A DNA stretch of 14,485 nucleotides from Pinguiococcus pyrenoidosus (taxonomy: Eukaryota > Sar > Pinguiophyceae > Pinguiochrysidales > Pinguiochrysidaceae). The DNA lies in NCBI GenBank assembly GCA_019677205.1, contig JAAMXY010000199.1:1-14485 (forward strand), in the 5' to 3' direction. A program made the position numbers and the translations under genes. A model generated the notes under the pieces. It was not told the DNA's origin. It did not search any database and saw only the letters and a program-made list of their open reading frames with translations. Position 1 is the first letter of the stretch. Each line of letters begins with the position of its first letter. Shown here piece by piece: positions 1 to 8,524 of the stretch.

Positions 1-1188
1 AGCCCATCCTTGGCTCTACGGGAGGAGCTCGAAAGGCCGAAACGTGCCCATGGTCTGCTGCGGGTGCAGCCCACCGTTTTGGAACGCTGGGGAAGAAGGA
101 CAGGGCGAGGGGGGCGGCGCTCTTGCAAGCGTACGCTGCACTGGCGGCGATGCAACAGCAGCTGCACTGCCGCCGACTCTCCAGGCCCGTTCACCAGTTT
201 GAGGAGCAGAAGGGAAGTGATGAGCTCAAGGAGGCGGCGCGCGCCGGCCCACCGTGGCCTGCCTTTGTGGGTGGGCAGGGAAGGCACTTTCCTCCTGATT
301 GTGCCTTCTTTCCTCTGTTCTTGGTTTGCTGGCGCTTTGGTCCGTATTCCTGAGAGGCGTTCGCGCTGGCTGTTCTCTCAGTGGGAGGGGTTTGGGGAGG
401 CGAGCTTTGAGTTGCAGGGCCGGAGTGCGTGGCAAATGTTGGAAAGCAGGAGCTCGATTCTAGCTTGGCTCCGCGTTCGCCAGCAACCGATGCGTACCTT
501 GCTAGAGAAGCTTCGGAATGAAGTCTTGCCTCTTCGCTTGCCTGCCTCTTCGCTTGCCTGCCTCTTCGCTTCCCTGCCTCTTCGCTTCCCTGCTCGCCTT
601 GAGAAGCGTACGTTTCAAGCTAGATCATGCCTGTTGTTGCTTTGCGCTTGAGGGAGAGCGCCCATAGATGGCAGCTTCTTTCGCGTCCCTCACGGTCGCT
701 GCTGTCGTTCCAGCTGGTTTTAGTTTTGCGCATCGGATCTGACGAAAGAGCAAAGCGCCGAAACGCTTAGCCTGTCCTTGCGAGGTGGGCTGTCTTGGAA
801 GCAAGCAAGAACAACCAGGGCGCTCCGAGGGTGTCTGCTTGAGAAGCCAGTGGAGCGAGGGAGAGACGGAGAGAGAGAGAGAGAGAAAGCAAGAGAGCAC
901 AAAGACCTGATTACAAGAGCGAGCACACAAACGAAGTCACGCACACCCAAGCCAGTCTTGCTCCAAAGAAGAAGAGGGAACGAACGTGAGACCGAGGTTG
1001 GAACGCGCGGCAGACGTTTCAGGTGTTGGTGGCATCAATCAACGGGGGGTTTGTGGACGCCGTCGTCGGCAGAGCGACAGAGACGTGCGCTGCATTTGGC
1101 CATATCCCGGGCCTGAAGCTCATTGGTGGAGAACGGCTCATATTCTGCCGGCGCAAATGTCAGCGCTGACAGCGATCGGTGTCACGAA
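1..1188. other. Region without a convincing gene
   Basis: I see no gene I can defend here. On the plus strand a frame is open from base 3 to a stop at 351-353 and has a few protein-like stretches (AALLQAYAALAAMQQQL, then FEEQKGSDELKEAARAG), so the 3' end of a gene entering from the left is possible. It has no start, no recognisable family and a poor tail. A 213-residue frame at 10-651 is Arg/Leu/Ser-rich and low in complexity and looks like chance. The stretch also holds a four-copy 16-bp tandem repeat (528-591) and a GA dinucleotide run (about 869-886). Confidence 0.6.
528..591. repeat. 16-bp tandem repeat, four copies
   Basis: Four consecutive 16-bp units start at 528, 544, 560 and 576. 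The first two read gcctcttcgcttgcct. The last two carry the same change, g to c near the 3' end (gcctcttcgcttccct). The pairwise sharing of the variant suggests stepwise duplication. No gene is assigned to this position. Confidence 0.9.
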
Positions 1189-1494
1189 TCAGGGGGCACT
1201 GCACGAATCACTGATTCCTTCTACGCTGCGATTCCTTTTGTAGTATCCCTCGAGCGGATACCCAACAACTGACAGACCGCGGCCCGCAGTCCGTCGCCAT
1301 TGGCTTCCTGCAGCAACTGCCTTTCCACGGAAGGCAGGATTGGTCCATATGGCAGCTGAAAATGCAAACAATGACCCGTATGTCAGCATAACGTTGGGGA
1401 GACTCGCGTCGCCGAAGACACTCTTCACCCATTCACCAATCCCCTCCTGCAAAGGAAATCCGATTCGCGTGCTTCTCCAATCTGCTTCTTCCAT
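1189..1494 (-). CDS. Possible small single-pass membrane protein (101 aa)
   Basis: This is a minus-strand frame from ATG at 1494 to TGA at 1189. The start context is good (GGGCGATGG, purine at -3 and G at +4). The frame is open further upstream, to a TAG about 45 codons before, but has no earlier ATG. The product has a polar N-terminus (MEEADWRSTR), a hydrophobic stretch around residues 38-57 (LPNVMLTYGSLFAFSAAIWT), then a basic, Gly/Arg-rich tail ending in a tyrosine-containing segment (GYPLEGYYKRN). That pattern fits a small one-pass membrane protein, for instance of mitochondrion or plastid, but I recognise no family. If real, it would lie head-to-head with the gene starting at 1698, about 200 bp away. 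The plus strand here also carries a short open frame of poorer composition. I cannot exclude a chance open frame. Confidence 0.3.
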   Translation of the reverse strand: MEEADWRSTRIGFPLQEGIGEWVKSVFGDASLPNVMLTYGSLFAFSAAIWTNPAFRGKAVAAGSQWRRTAGRGLSVVGYPLEGYYKRNRSVEGISDSCSAP

Positions 1495-1697
1495 CGCCCA
1501 TCTACGGCGGCCGCATGGCGGCGGACGCGTCAAAGCAGCACCAATCCGATGCCGCTGAGCACGGCGGCAGCTTCTCTACGCCGTAGTTCAGCTGTGCAGG
1601 CAACAGAAGACGAGCGCAGCGGTGGCGAGGCGCTTAAACCCGAAGGGCTTCAAACCCGTTTTGGCGCGCTTTGGAGCGCGTTGGAGCTGCGGATCCG

Positions 1698-4604
1698 ATG
1701 GCGCTGCTCCTGCTGGCGCTTCTGCCACTCGCAGTGGTGGGCCAGTCGCTGTTGGACGGATTCGTGCAGCCACTGAGCGGTTGGGTGCCGCTGCTGGAGG
1801 CGCAATGCGGCACTTTCGACGGCGTGGACGATTTCATGCTGTACATGTACAGTGGGCAGGAGGCCTCTTGTAAGGAAGAGCTCAGGTATGTCGTCAGAGC
1901 CCTTTGGACGACGCATCACAAGCAAGGTGGAGGCCAGAGAGGCACTGTGCGCGCCATGCGGCGACTTGACCACTCCAAAATCTCTCTGGCGTTTTGCGGC
2001 GGGCGGAAGTGGTTGGCCGCACTCTGACGAAGCTGCGCTTTGTTCTCAGCGTTGGAGTGAACCACGAGGGCTTTGGGGACGCTCTGCCAAAGAGCGCGCC
2101 GACGGGGAGCTGCCACAAGATCAGCGAGGTGCGTTCCGAGCCGAAGTGCGCAGAATCTTCTGTTTGGTGGCGACGGCCTCACGAGCCATCCTCGCCTCAT
2201 GTAGACGCTGTTCAACACCTTTGGCTTCACGGAGCTCGTCGCCACCGACAGCATCAACTACATCCGGATCAGGAAGCAGGACAACAGCAGCTTCTCGGCA
2301 CAGGTGCGTCGTTTGGGCATTCTCCTCCGGCAGAGACGATGGGACCGCGGCCGCGGCCGCTCCAAACTCACCGTTGGATTGCGTGGGAAACCCAACTCCA
2401 CAGGAAGCATTCGCGCTCAGCGAGACGGATGATCCGCTCACGCTGACGCCCAGCTGGACGGGTGTGCCCATCAACGTGACGGTGAGTGAGTTGATGCGCT
2501 TTGACCAGCTGACCGACGCCACAGCTTCTCGGTGCGCGGGCAGCTTTCTGAGCAAAAGTCGGCGAATTCACAGGGAAGCTCGTCGTCTGCGCGAGGCCCT
2601 GTCTTCTCCGACGTGTTTGGCTCGGGACCGAACTACCAGTGGGAGGCGGATGGAGACACGTGAGTCGCCCGCGGCTGCCAGGACGCGCCGGAAGCGTTGC
2701 TGACGATCGCCGGAACACAGGAAAGGATCCGTCACCGGAGACTCCGTGGAAGACAAGCCCCTGTGGGCCTGGTTCGGCGGCACTCCCTGCATGCTTCGCT
2801 CTGATGAAGTCACAAGCAAGCCCCTTATCCTGCCAAGCCTGGAGCCGTCGGCCAGCCCGATCACCCCGAGCTCTCGGGAGCCCACCGTGGCCATCCCCGT
2901 GGGATCGCCGGCGCCTACCGACGTCGGGGACTCCAGAGCTCCGACCGCGAGTCCGACCGAATCGCTGGCACCGACGCCCGGCGGTGGCGGTAGCGGTGAT
3001 TCGCGGGCGCCGACGAATAGTCCCACAGAGTCCTTGATGCCCACAGGTAGCCCAACCGATTCCCTGCCCCCAACCGACGGCGATGCCTCCCGAAGGCCAA
3101 CGATGGAGCCAACGTATTCCCTATCGCCAACAGGAACTCCAACCGAGTCGATGGCTCCCACCGGATCGGGTGGCGACAGCTCCAGAATGCCAACGGCCGA
3201 CCCGACGAAGTCGCTCACGCCAACAGGTAGCCCAACCGATCCCCTGCCACCAAGCCTTGGTCAGACCTCCCGTATGCCAACTATGGAGCCAACAAACTCG
3301 CTTTTGCCAACAGGAACTCCAACAGAGTCGCTGGCTCCCACCGGATCGGGTGGCGACGGGTCCAGAATGCCAACGGCCGACCCGACGAAGTCGCTCACGC
3401 CAACAGGTAGCCCAACCGATCCCCTGCCACCAAGCCTTGGCCAGACCTCCCGAACGCCAACTGTGGAGCCAACAAACTCGCTTCTGCCAACAGGAACTCC
3501 CACCGAGTCGCTGGCTCCCACCGGATCGGGTGGCGACGGGTCCAGAATGCCAACGGCCGACCCGACCGAGTCGTTTGCTCCGACTGGCTCCGACATGCCC
3601 ACCGCGGGCGTCTCTGAATCGGCCGCTCCCACGGCCGCCGCTGTGCCGACCGGTATGCCGAGCATGCCACCTGCGGGTCTTCCGGAGGAGTCAAGCGCTC
3701 CGAGCTCGGAGCCATCGGCCGTGTCGAATCCAGTTATCGTCACGTCCTTGGCGCCGGTTCACACGGGCAGCAGCATGCCCTCGTCGGCGCCGACCGAAGA
3801 GAGCTCCATGCCGACCGTGCCATTCTGCTCCTCCGGCGTGCTCAACAGTGCGGGGACGATCTGCTGTGCCGAGTCCTGTGGCTCGTGTGGTTCCTGCAAC
3901 TGCGCTGCTCGGGATGGTGGTGCGCAGCTCTGCTGTCCCCAGTTCATTGGTGAGAACGGCTTCCCGTGCATGAGCTCGACGGACACGGGTTGTACTTTGG
4001 TACGTTGCTGATTCTGATTGCACCGCGGAGGGGGACACAGGCGGGAAGGCCGTCTTGCTGATTCCTTCTCTGTCTGTACCTGCAGCCGAGCTATCTGGAC
4101 GTCGGCAGTGGCGGCGGCGGACTTGGCGAGCCGTCCGACGATGAGTGCGAAGAAGAGGACGATGACGTTCCTTCTTCCACGCCGACGGCGAGCGGCAGTC
4201 CGACCGTGGCCCTCTGCAGCGAGGGCATCATGGACAACGACGCCATGGTTTGCTGCCACTACGAATGCGGCGTCTGCGGCTCCTGCAACTGTACGGAGCG
4301 GTCACCCGGCCCGCAGCAGTGCTGCCCGGGCATCATCGGCGAGAACGCCATTCCCTGTCTGCTGTCCACGGACACCGGCTGCCTTCTGGTACGTCTCAAA
4401 TCGGCTTGTCGAATGGAAGTGGAGGCGACGTGAAGAAAGAGTAACGCTCCTTCTGTAACTTCCTTGCAGCCCTCTGGCGTTGGCATGGGCGGCGGAGGCG
4501 GCGGTATGGGTGGCATCGGCGTTGGGACGGGCGGCTTCAACACCGGCGACTCGGGTTGTGAGGCGTCCTACTTGCCCAGCGCAGCCCCGAGCGCGGGAAT
4601 GTAG
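1698..4604 (+). CDS. Secreted Pro/Thr/Ser-rich protein with two 11-Cys modules, 8 exons (~765 aa)
   Basis: Exons by splice signals and frame: 1698-1885, 2050-2128, 2205-2303, 2404 to about 2461-2489, about 2509/2525-2659, 2721-3999, 4086-4388, 4470-4604 (TAG). Residues 1-17 (MALLLLALLPLAVVGQS) are a clear signal peptide. Exons 1-5 encode a roughly 190-residue N-terminal region with protein-like composition (for example TFDGVDDFMLYMYSG, LFNTFGFTELVATDSI) that I cannot place in a family. Exon 6 encodes a long Pro/Thr/Ser stalk built on 'PTxSPT(E/D)SL' phrases, including the 180-bp tandem repeat, so it is probably heavily O-glycosylated. Two 58-residue cysteine modules (3826-3999 and 4215-4388) are separated by an acidic linker, and a Gly/Met-rich tail ends the protein. 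Such 'CCxxxCGxCGxCxC' modules with PT-rich stalks are common in algal stramenopile surface proteins, so a cell-wall or extracellular-matrix role is inferred. The exon 4/5 junction is not resolved: the consensus donor at 2482 shifts the frame relative to exon 5. Confidence 0.85.
3001..3590 (+). repeat. 180-bp (60-residue) coding minisatellite in the PT-rich stalk
   Basis: Units begin at about 3001, 3181, 3361 and 3541 (the last partial). By eye, the 3181 and 3361 units differ at about 7 of 180 positions, and their first 60 bases are identical. The 3001 unit is more diverged. 180 bp is 60 codons, so the frame is kept. Each unit contains two sub-phrases, MPTADPTKSLTPTGSPTD and MEPTNSLLPTGTPTESLAPT, showing an older ~30-residue periodicity beneath the newer 60-residue one. 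Confidence 0.95.
3826..3999 (+). other. Cysteine module 1 (58 residues, 11 Cys)
   Basis: This segment is at the 3' end of exon 6. It runs from CSSGVLNSAGTICC through CGSCGSCNC, the CCPQFIGEN segment and PCMSSTDTGCTL. Cysteines are at module positions 1, 13, 14, 18, 21, 24, 26, 36, 37, 48 and 56. The module ends exactly at the exon boundary (ACT TTG | gtacgt). The odd number of cysteines leaves one free for an intermolecular or inter-module bond. Confidence 0.9.
4215..4388 (+). other. Cysteine module 2 (58 residues, 11 Cys)
   Basis: This is a second copy, in exon 7, of exactly the same length as module 1 and with all 11 cysteines in register (CSEGIMDNDAMVCC ... CGVCGSCNC ... CCPGIIGEN ... PCLLSTDTGCLL). 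It also ends exactly at a phase-0 donor (CTT CTG | gtacgt). The segment before it in exon 7 is an acidic linker (DDECEEEDDD) and a short PT stretch. Confidence 0.9.
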
Positions 4605-4888
4605 GCAACGCGGCCAGCGATATTCGCAAAGATTCGCAAAGAAACGCATCTGTGAGAAATGTCCTCAAGGCTCTTGGTGCTTCCTCGCGAAGCAAGGAGA
4701 CTCTTATGTATCCTAAGTCCTTCGTTTTGCTGGTGTGTTAAGATGTAAGAAGTGTTTGGCGTCCCATTGATCAATGAGGAGGGGTCCATGTCAGGAAGGC
4801 GGGGAGTAGGCACGTGTGTGTGTTTGCCACCCAGTCAAAGGAAGAGATTTGCATCTTTGGTCACTCCTTCTGCCCTTCTGCCACCCAC

Positions 4889-5611
4889 TCATGCCGCTGA
4901 CCCCTTGGCATCCAGCTCCGCGACAGCTCTCAGCAGATGCTGGATCCGATACTGGGCCTTTGCCAAATCCTGCAGAGCAAAGCGAAGCAAAAGCAAAAGT
5001 CAACGCCAAAACCAAAAGTCAAAGCCAAAACCAAAACCAAAAGTCAAAGCCAACGCCAAAGAAAAATAAAATATACGGCCAAAAAACTTCCTAAGGTTTC
5101 GCGCTTTGAGATACACCATCGCCGTCTCCGGCCCCTGTCCTGCTGCCCAAAGCGCACCTTTCGAAGCTTCGCATTCTCTTCCAAGGCCGCATCACGTTCT
5201 TCTTTCACCTGCGTGGAGAAAGGAGAAGAAGAGAAAGCGAGGGAGAGCACGGTGCACATTCGGATAAGACAACCACTGCGCCCCTGGCTTCTTCCGCTTG
5301 CGACCCAAAGCATACCGTGGTCAAGTCGCCGCCTTCCTCTAAGAGAGCGCCCCGAAGCTTCCGCAGGTTCTTCAGCATCTCGATCTGGCTACGGCGCACG
5401 ACGTCGGACCCTCCTGTGCGTTTGGTTGGAGATAAGAGAAGCGTTCGAACACGGGACGTGCAGAAGTCTCCAGACAGAGAGCGCAGAAGGTCCACCACAA
5501 CGACGCACCGTGATGATCCACTGTCCGCGCCTTTTCCAGTGCGCTCACCCTACTCTGAAGCGACTGGAGCATTGCCTCGGCCTCGAGAGTGCGCTTCTCG
5601 ACTTCCGCCAT
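4889..5611 (-). CDS. Small coiled-coil protein, 4 exons (110 aa)
   Basis: Minus-strand exons, 5' to 3': 5611-5509, 5413-5316, 5208-5158 and 4969-4889 (TGA). All introns are GT-AG: 5508-5414 (gtgcgt...cacag), 5315-5209 (gtatgc...cgcag), 5157-4970 (gtgcgc...tgcag). Exon lengths 103+98+51+81 make 333 nt, exactly 111 codons, with all phases consistent. The product begins MAEVEKRTLEAEAMLQSLQ and is almost wholly charged helix with heptad-like hydrophobics (LQSLQSRVSALEK, IEMLKNLRKLRGALLEE, VKEERDAALEENAKLRK, QYRIQHLLRAVAEL). This predicts a coiled coil with a Gly-rich break near residues 33-37. I do not recognise the family with certainty. It has no signal peptide or membrane segment, so it is probably cytosolic or nuclear. 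It lies tail-to-tail with the gene ending at 4604 (284 bp apart) and head-to-head with the gene starting at 5983. Confidence 0.8.
4981..5061. repeat. Purine/pyrimidine-skewed tandem repeat inside an intron
   Basis: The plus strand reads as imperfect repeats of the type ccaaaagtcaaagccaaaa. On the minus strand, which is transcribed, this becomes a pyrimidine-rich array (ttttggctttgacttttgg) lying directly before the acceptor of the last intron (5157-4970) of the coiled-coil gene. It may serve as an extended polypyrimidine tract. Confidence 0.85.
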
Positions 5612-5982
5612 CTTCTGCTTGTGCGGGGTCTTCGGGAGGCGAAGACTTCGGGAGACAGAGAGAAAGATCAGCGGCGCACATTTCTCCTCACAGAGGCGCA
5701 AGGTAAGTGAATAAGTGAACAAGTAGAAGCGTTCGATGAATAACAATACAGTATATGAAGAGTGTATTCGTTGGATTGTCAGTGACGACAAGAATATCGT
5801 GGAGAAACAGAAGTTCCTTATAAATAATTCATTGACCCTTCTCATTCTCAGTGTCCCCAGGCCACCCAATTCATCGAAAATGAAGTTGTGCTTCATGCGC
5901 TTGGTTTGGGGGAATTTGGAGAGACGAATTGAAGTTTTTCGTTGCGGCGTAGAGTGGCGCCACAACGGCCCAAATCCGCGCG
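5612..5982. promoter_or_regulatory. Divergent promoter region between two head-to-head genes
   Basis: This 371-bp spacer separates the start codons of the minus-strand coiled-coil gene (5611) and the plus-strand gene at 5983, so it must hold both promoters. Its middle (about 5706-5900) is clearly AT-richer than the coding DNA on both sides. A TATA-like string, ttataaataa, lies at 5818-5827, about 155 bp before the plus-strand ATG. That is far for a TATA box unless the leader is over 100 nt. I see no clear initiator or other motif. Confidence 0.5.
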
Positions 5983-7684
5983 ATGAAGCTACTCGTCATC
6001 TTCCTGGCGCTCTTTGCAGCCGAGGCGTTTATGGTGCCTCGAGCTCCGCGTCTCACGAGAGCGTTGAACGTGCTGATCAACCCGTCCAGCTCCGCGGACA
6101 GCGGCGGTCCACCCGTCCCTCCCAATGTCCCCGAAGAGGACAAGGAGTTCGACCAGTTTCTGGCAGAGCTGGTGTTCAGCCCCAACGATGTGCGCAAGGA
6201 CATCGTGGACAACTTGGACCGCGCGACGCCGGACTTCGTGGCGTTCCTGCGCAGACGAGTGGACACATCTTCCGACGCCGACGAGAAGGAGGCGCTTCTG
6301 AGCCTCGCGGACACCGTCGACACCATCCTGGACAAGCTGGAGCAGGCCGTCGAGAGCGAGCAGGCTGCGGGCGGCAGCGAGGCCGTGGTGGAGGTGGAAG
6401 CCAAGGTGCCAGAGGTGGCAACGCCGGCGCCGGCGCGGAAAGTGAAGGACACGGCGGAGATTCTAGCGGACATGAAGGCCATGAACCTGGGAGACGCGTC
6501 GGGGATCGCGGACGATGTGAGTGAGGAAGAGAAGCTGGAGAAGCAGGAGGAAGAGCGCCAGCGGAACCGCGACTTGGCCGCACACATCGCAGGGGACGCG
6601 CTCAAGAGCTACGAGCAGCTCATCCATCTGCTGCTGAACCGCGACGGCGACATGGACCTGGCCGCCGCCGTGGAGGCCAACTACGAAAAGTGCGACATCC
6701 AATTCATGGCCCTGCTGGAGAAGTACGCCAAGGCGGAGGCGCAGACGCCAAACCCGTACGACAGCATCCTCTCGGAGATCCTGAACATCGCCGATCGGCG
6801 GATGAACGAGGCCGGCGAGACGCTGCAGGAAGTGCTCCGGGCGGGCTCGCCGCAGCTCATGCAGAGGGAGATCGCGAGCCTCGCGCGGCAGGGAAAGGTC
6901 GACGAGCCCCTTCTCCTCGTCCTCGAGGCCAACATCCAGCAGGCGAAGGCAGCTGGCGCCTCGGGACCGGCTGGGGTCTTGGCAGGTCTCCTCGAGAAGG
7001 TGAGGCCTTCGGTGGTGTCCAAATGCACTCACATCTTCGCACCATCTAACGCTGTGCGCCTTCCTCCTTTGTACCTTTGTTCTTGTTCTTGTTCTTGTTC
7101 TTGTTCTTGTTCTTTTTGCTTGCGTTCTCATGGCTTTTGGAAAAAAGGCCCGCGTGGAGCTGGATCGCAAGGTCGCGCCGGAGCAAGCGTTGCTCCGGCA
7201 GCTCCTGCGTACGGAGAGCAGTGAAGCTCGCATCGACATTCTGAACGAGGCGTTCCGACCGCGGAAGAAGCTCGCGCTCACGGACGGGCAGGAGACCACG
7301 GAGATGCCGCGGGTGCCGCCTCCTAGCTTGATCGAAGCGGCCAAGACGCTGCTCCTCAACTTTGCCAACATCGACGAGAGCGTGTCCTCGGAGCTGGCGC
7401 TGCGCTCGCGCATCGACGCCATCTGCGACGAGGCGGAGAGGGTCGCGACCAGCTTCTTCGGGCAGAGCATGACGCCGCGGGAGCAGCAGGATCGCATGAT
7501 GAAGGACGGCTCGGTCAGCGTGTGGGATCTGGAGAAGTATGAGGATGCCGCCGAGTCGCAGGGCGAGAAGCAGCCGTGGCAGAACGATAAGTACGACTGG
7601 ATGGACTCTCCCGAGGCCATGGGCTTCGAGAAGATGAACAAGGATGGCGTGGAGGAAATGCGCAAGGACATCGGAGGCTTGTGA
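5983..7684 (+). CDS. Probable plastid-targeted helical protein of unknown function, 2 exons (517 aa)
   Basis: Exons are 5983-6999 and 7148-7684 (TGA). The intron at 7000-7147 has donor gtgagg and acceptor aaaaag, and skipping it keeps the helical protein in frame. Residues 1-16 (MKLLVIFLALFAAEAF) are a hydrophobic signal peptide ending in Ala-Phe, followed by MVPRAPRLTRALNV and a Ser/Pro-rich stretch. This is the bipartite presequence form known for complex red plastids, where the Phe after the signal cleavage site matters for import. The mature part is acidic and mainly helical: residues about 48-125 (EFDQFLAELVFSPNDVR, DFVAFLRRRVD), an Ala/Val/Glu/Pro linker to about 165, a second helical region (DAEIL-like helices to 339), and exon 2 (ILNEAFRPRKKLAL, LLLNFANIDESVSSEL). 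There are no membrane segments after the signal and no catalytic motif I recognise. An in-frame ATG at 7130 lies within the intron and is not a start. Confidence 0.9.
7079..7114 (+). repeat. Hexanucleotide repeat (GTTCTT)6 in an intron
   Basis: Six perfect units of gttctt occupy 7079-7114, 33 bp before the intron acceptor at 7146-7147. The array supplies most of the pyrimidine content near the 3' splice site, since the bases next to the acceptor itself (ttggaaaaaag) are purine-rich. Confidence 0.95.
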
Positions 7685-7739
7685 GAAGGAACGGACAACA
7701 AAAAAAAAGTCAAGCTTTCGAAAGTTTTGGTTGGGGGTA

Positions 7740-7778
7740 GTGCTGGTTGTGCGTGCTGGTTGTGCGTGCTGGTTGTGC
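7740..7778. repeat. 13-bp tandem repeat, three perfect copies
   Basis: The unit gtgctggttgtgc is present at 7740, 7753 and 7766, followed by a truncated fourth (tggttgc). It lies 56 bp after the stop codon of the gene ending at 7684 and is therefore probably within its 3' untranslated region. Confidence 0.9.
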
Positions 7779-7895
7779 TGGTTGCAAGATCATGCCAAGA
7801 TGTCGACGAGGCTTCTTGGCGGGAAGAACATGTCGTCAACCAATTTGTGTATGATTTCTGACTTCCACTGAATTCCATGGAGCGATGTTGACCAG

Positions 7896-8032
7896 CCAAT
7901 GAAGCTTTCCGCTTGCGATCCGTCCGTCCCATTCACCCAATAACGTCTCGCGTTTTCCCGCTCTTGTCACTCTGCCCCAATCAGACGCGGGCGTTTCCGC
8001 AACTCTGACGTCGACGTGTCTCCTTGACCAAT
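7896..8032 (+). promoter_or_regulatory. Cluster of four CCAAT boxes with an ACGT element
   Basis: CCAAT occurs on the plus strand at 7896, 7937, 7977 and 8028, with start-to-start spacings of 41, 40 and 51 bp. Between the third and fourth, tgacgtcgacgtg (8006-8018) contains overlapping ACGT cores of the kind bound by bZIP factors. CCAAT pentamers are the established NF-Y site. This could be a promoter for transcription to the right, but the next assigned start codon is 755 bp away, so a long or spliced leader, or an unseen RNA gene, would be needed. Confidence 0.4.
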
Positions 8033-8500
8033 GATGCTCCCTCGTTGCTTCCGCATTTTTGTAGTCCGCCCTATGTCCGCTGTGGAAGGCCCGATTGAAT
8101 CGCGCCAAAGGCTGCAGCATTTTCACATCACATGCAACTTCTGTCCCTCTATTGCCTGTTGTAAAAGCAGCAGTAAGGAGTGGAAGAAACTGAAGCCCCG
8201 TAAGAACACTGTAGAGAGGGTTGAACGCCCATGACGCCAGTAGCGCCGCAGGTCCCAACATGGCGTCACAGCGCCTGATCTGAAGTGCTTGGGGATCTGA
8301 GGACGCAGTGGGAGGGCCTCGGACCCTCGAGAGCCGCAGAGGCGCGCTGAGGGCCCTTTGGAATCGGTGCGTCAACTGAGAGTTTCCAAGACAGCGGCCC
8401 AGAAGAGGCGGACTCGCCACCATCAACATTGTGTGGCGCCTTCTCGTCTCCCGACCCTGCACGAGCCGGGCCCTTGAGAGTCGCTCAGCGCCAGAGGAGA

Positions 8501-8524
8501 AGAGAGAGAGAGAGAGAGAGAGAG
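8501..8524. repeat. (AG)12 microsatellite
   Basis: Twelve uninterrupted ag dinucleotides lie about 260 bp before the start of the phosphatase gene. A similar GA run occurs at about 869-886. Confidence 0.95.

Noticed and set aside
10-651. A 213-residue plus-strand frame
   Set aside because: It is Arg/Leu/Ser-rich and its C-terminal part is a 16-bp tandem repeat. There is no family resemblance and no splice support.
3083-3973. Alternative plus-strand and minus-strand frames over the PT-rich repeat
   Set aside because: All frames stay open because the 180-bp unit lacks stops in them. Only the 2746 frame joins upstream exons and contains the cysteine modules.
5736-6524. A plus-strand frame overlapping the start of the plastid-protein gene
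   Set aside because: It is Gly/Arg/Gln-rich out-of-frame reading. The 5983 frame has a signal peptide and continues across the intron.
6463-7932. A 489-residue minus-strand frame over the plastid-protein gene
   Set aside because: It crosses the intron repeat as Arg-Thr dipeptides and is otherwise a reverse shadow of the coding exons. The plus strand has the signal peptide and helical protein.
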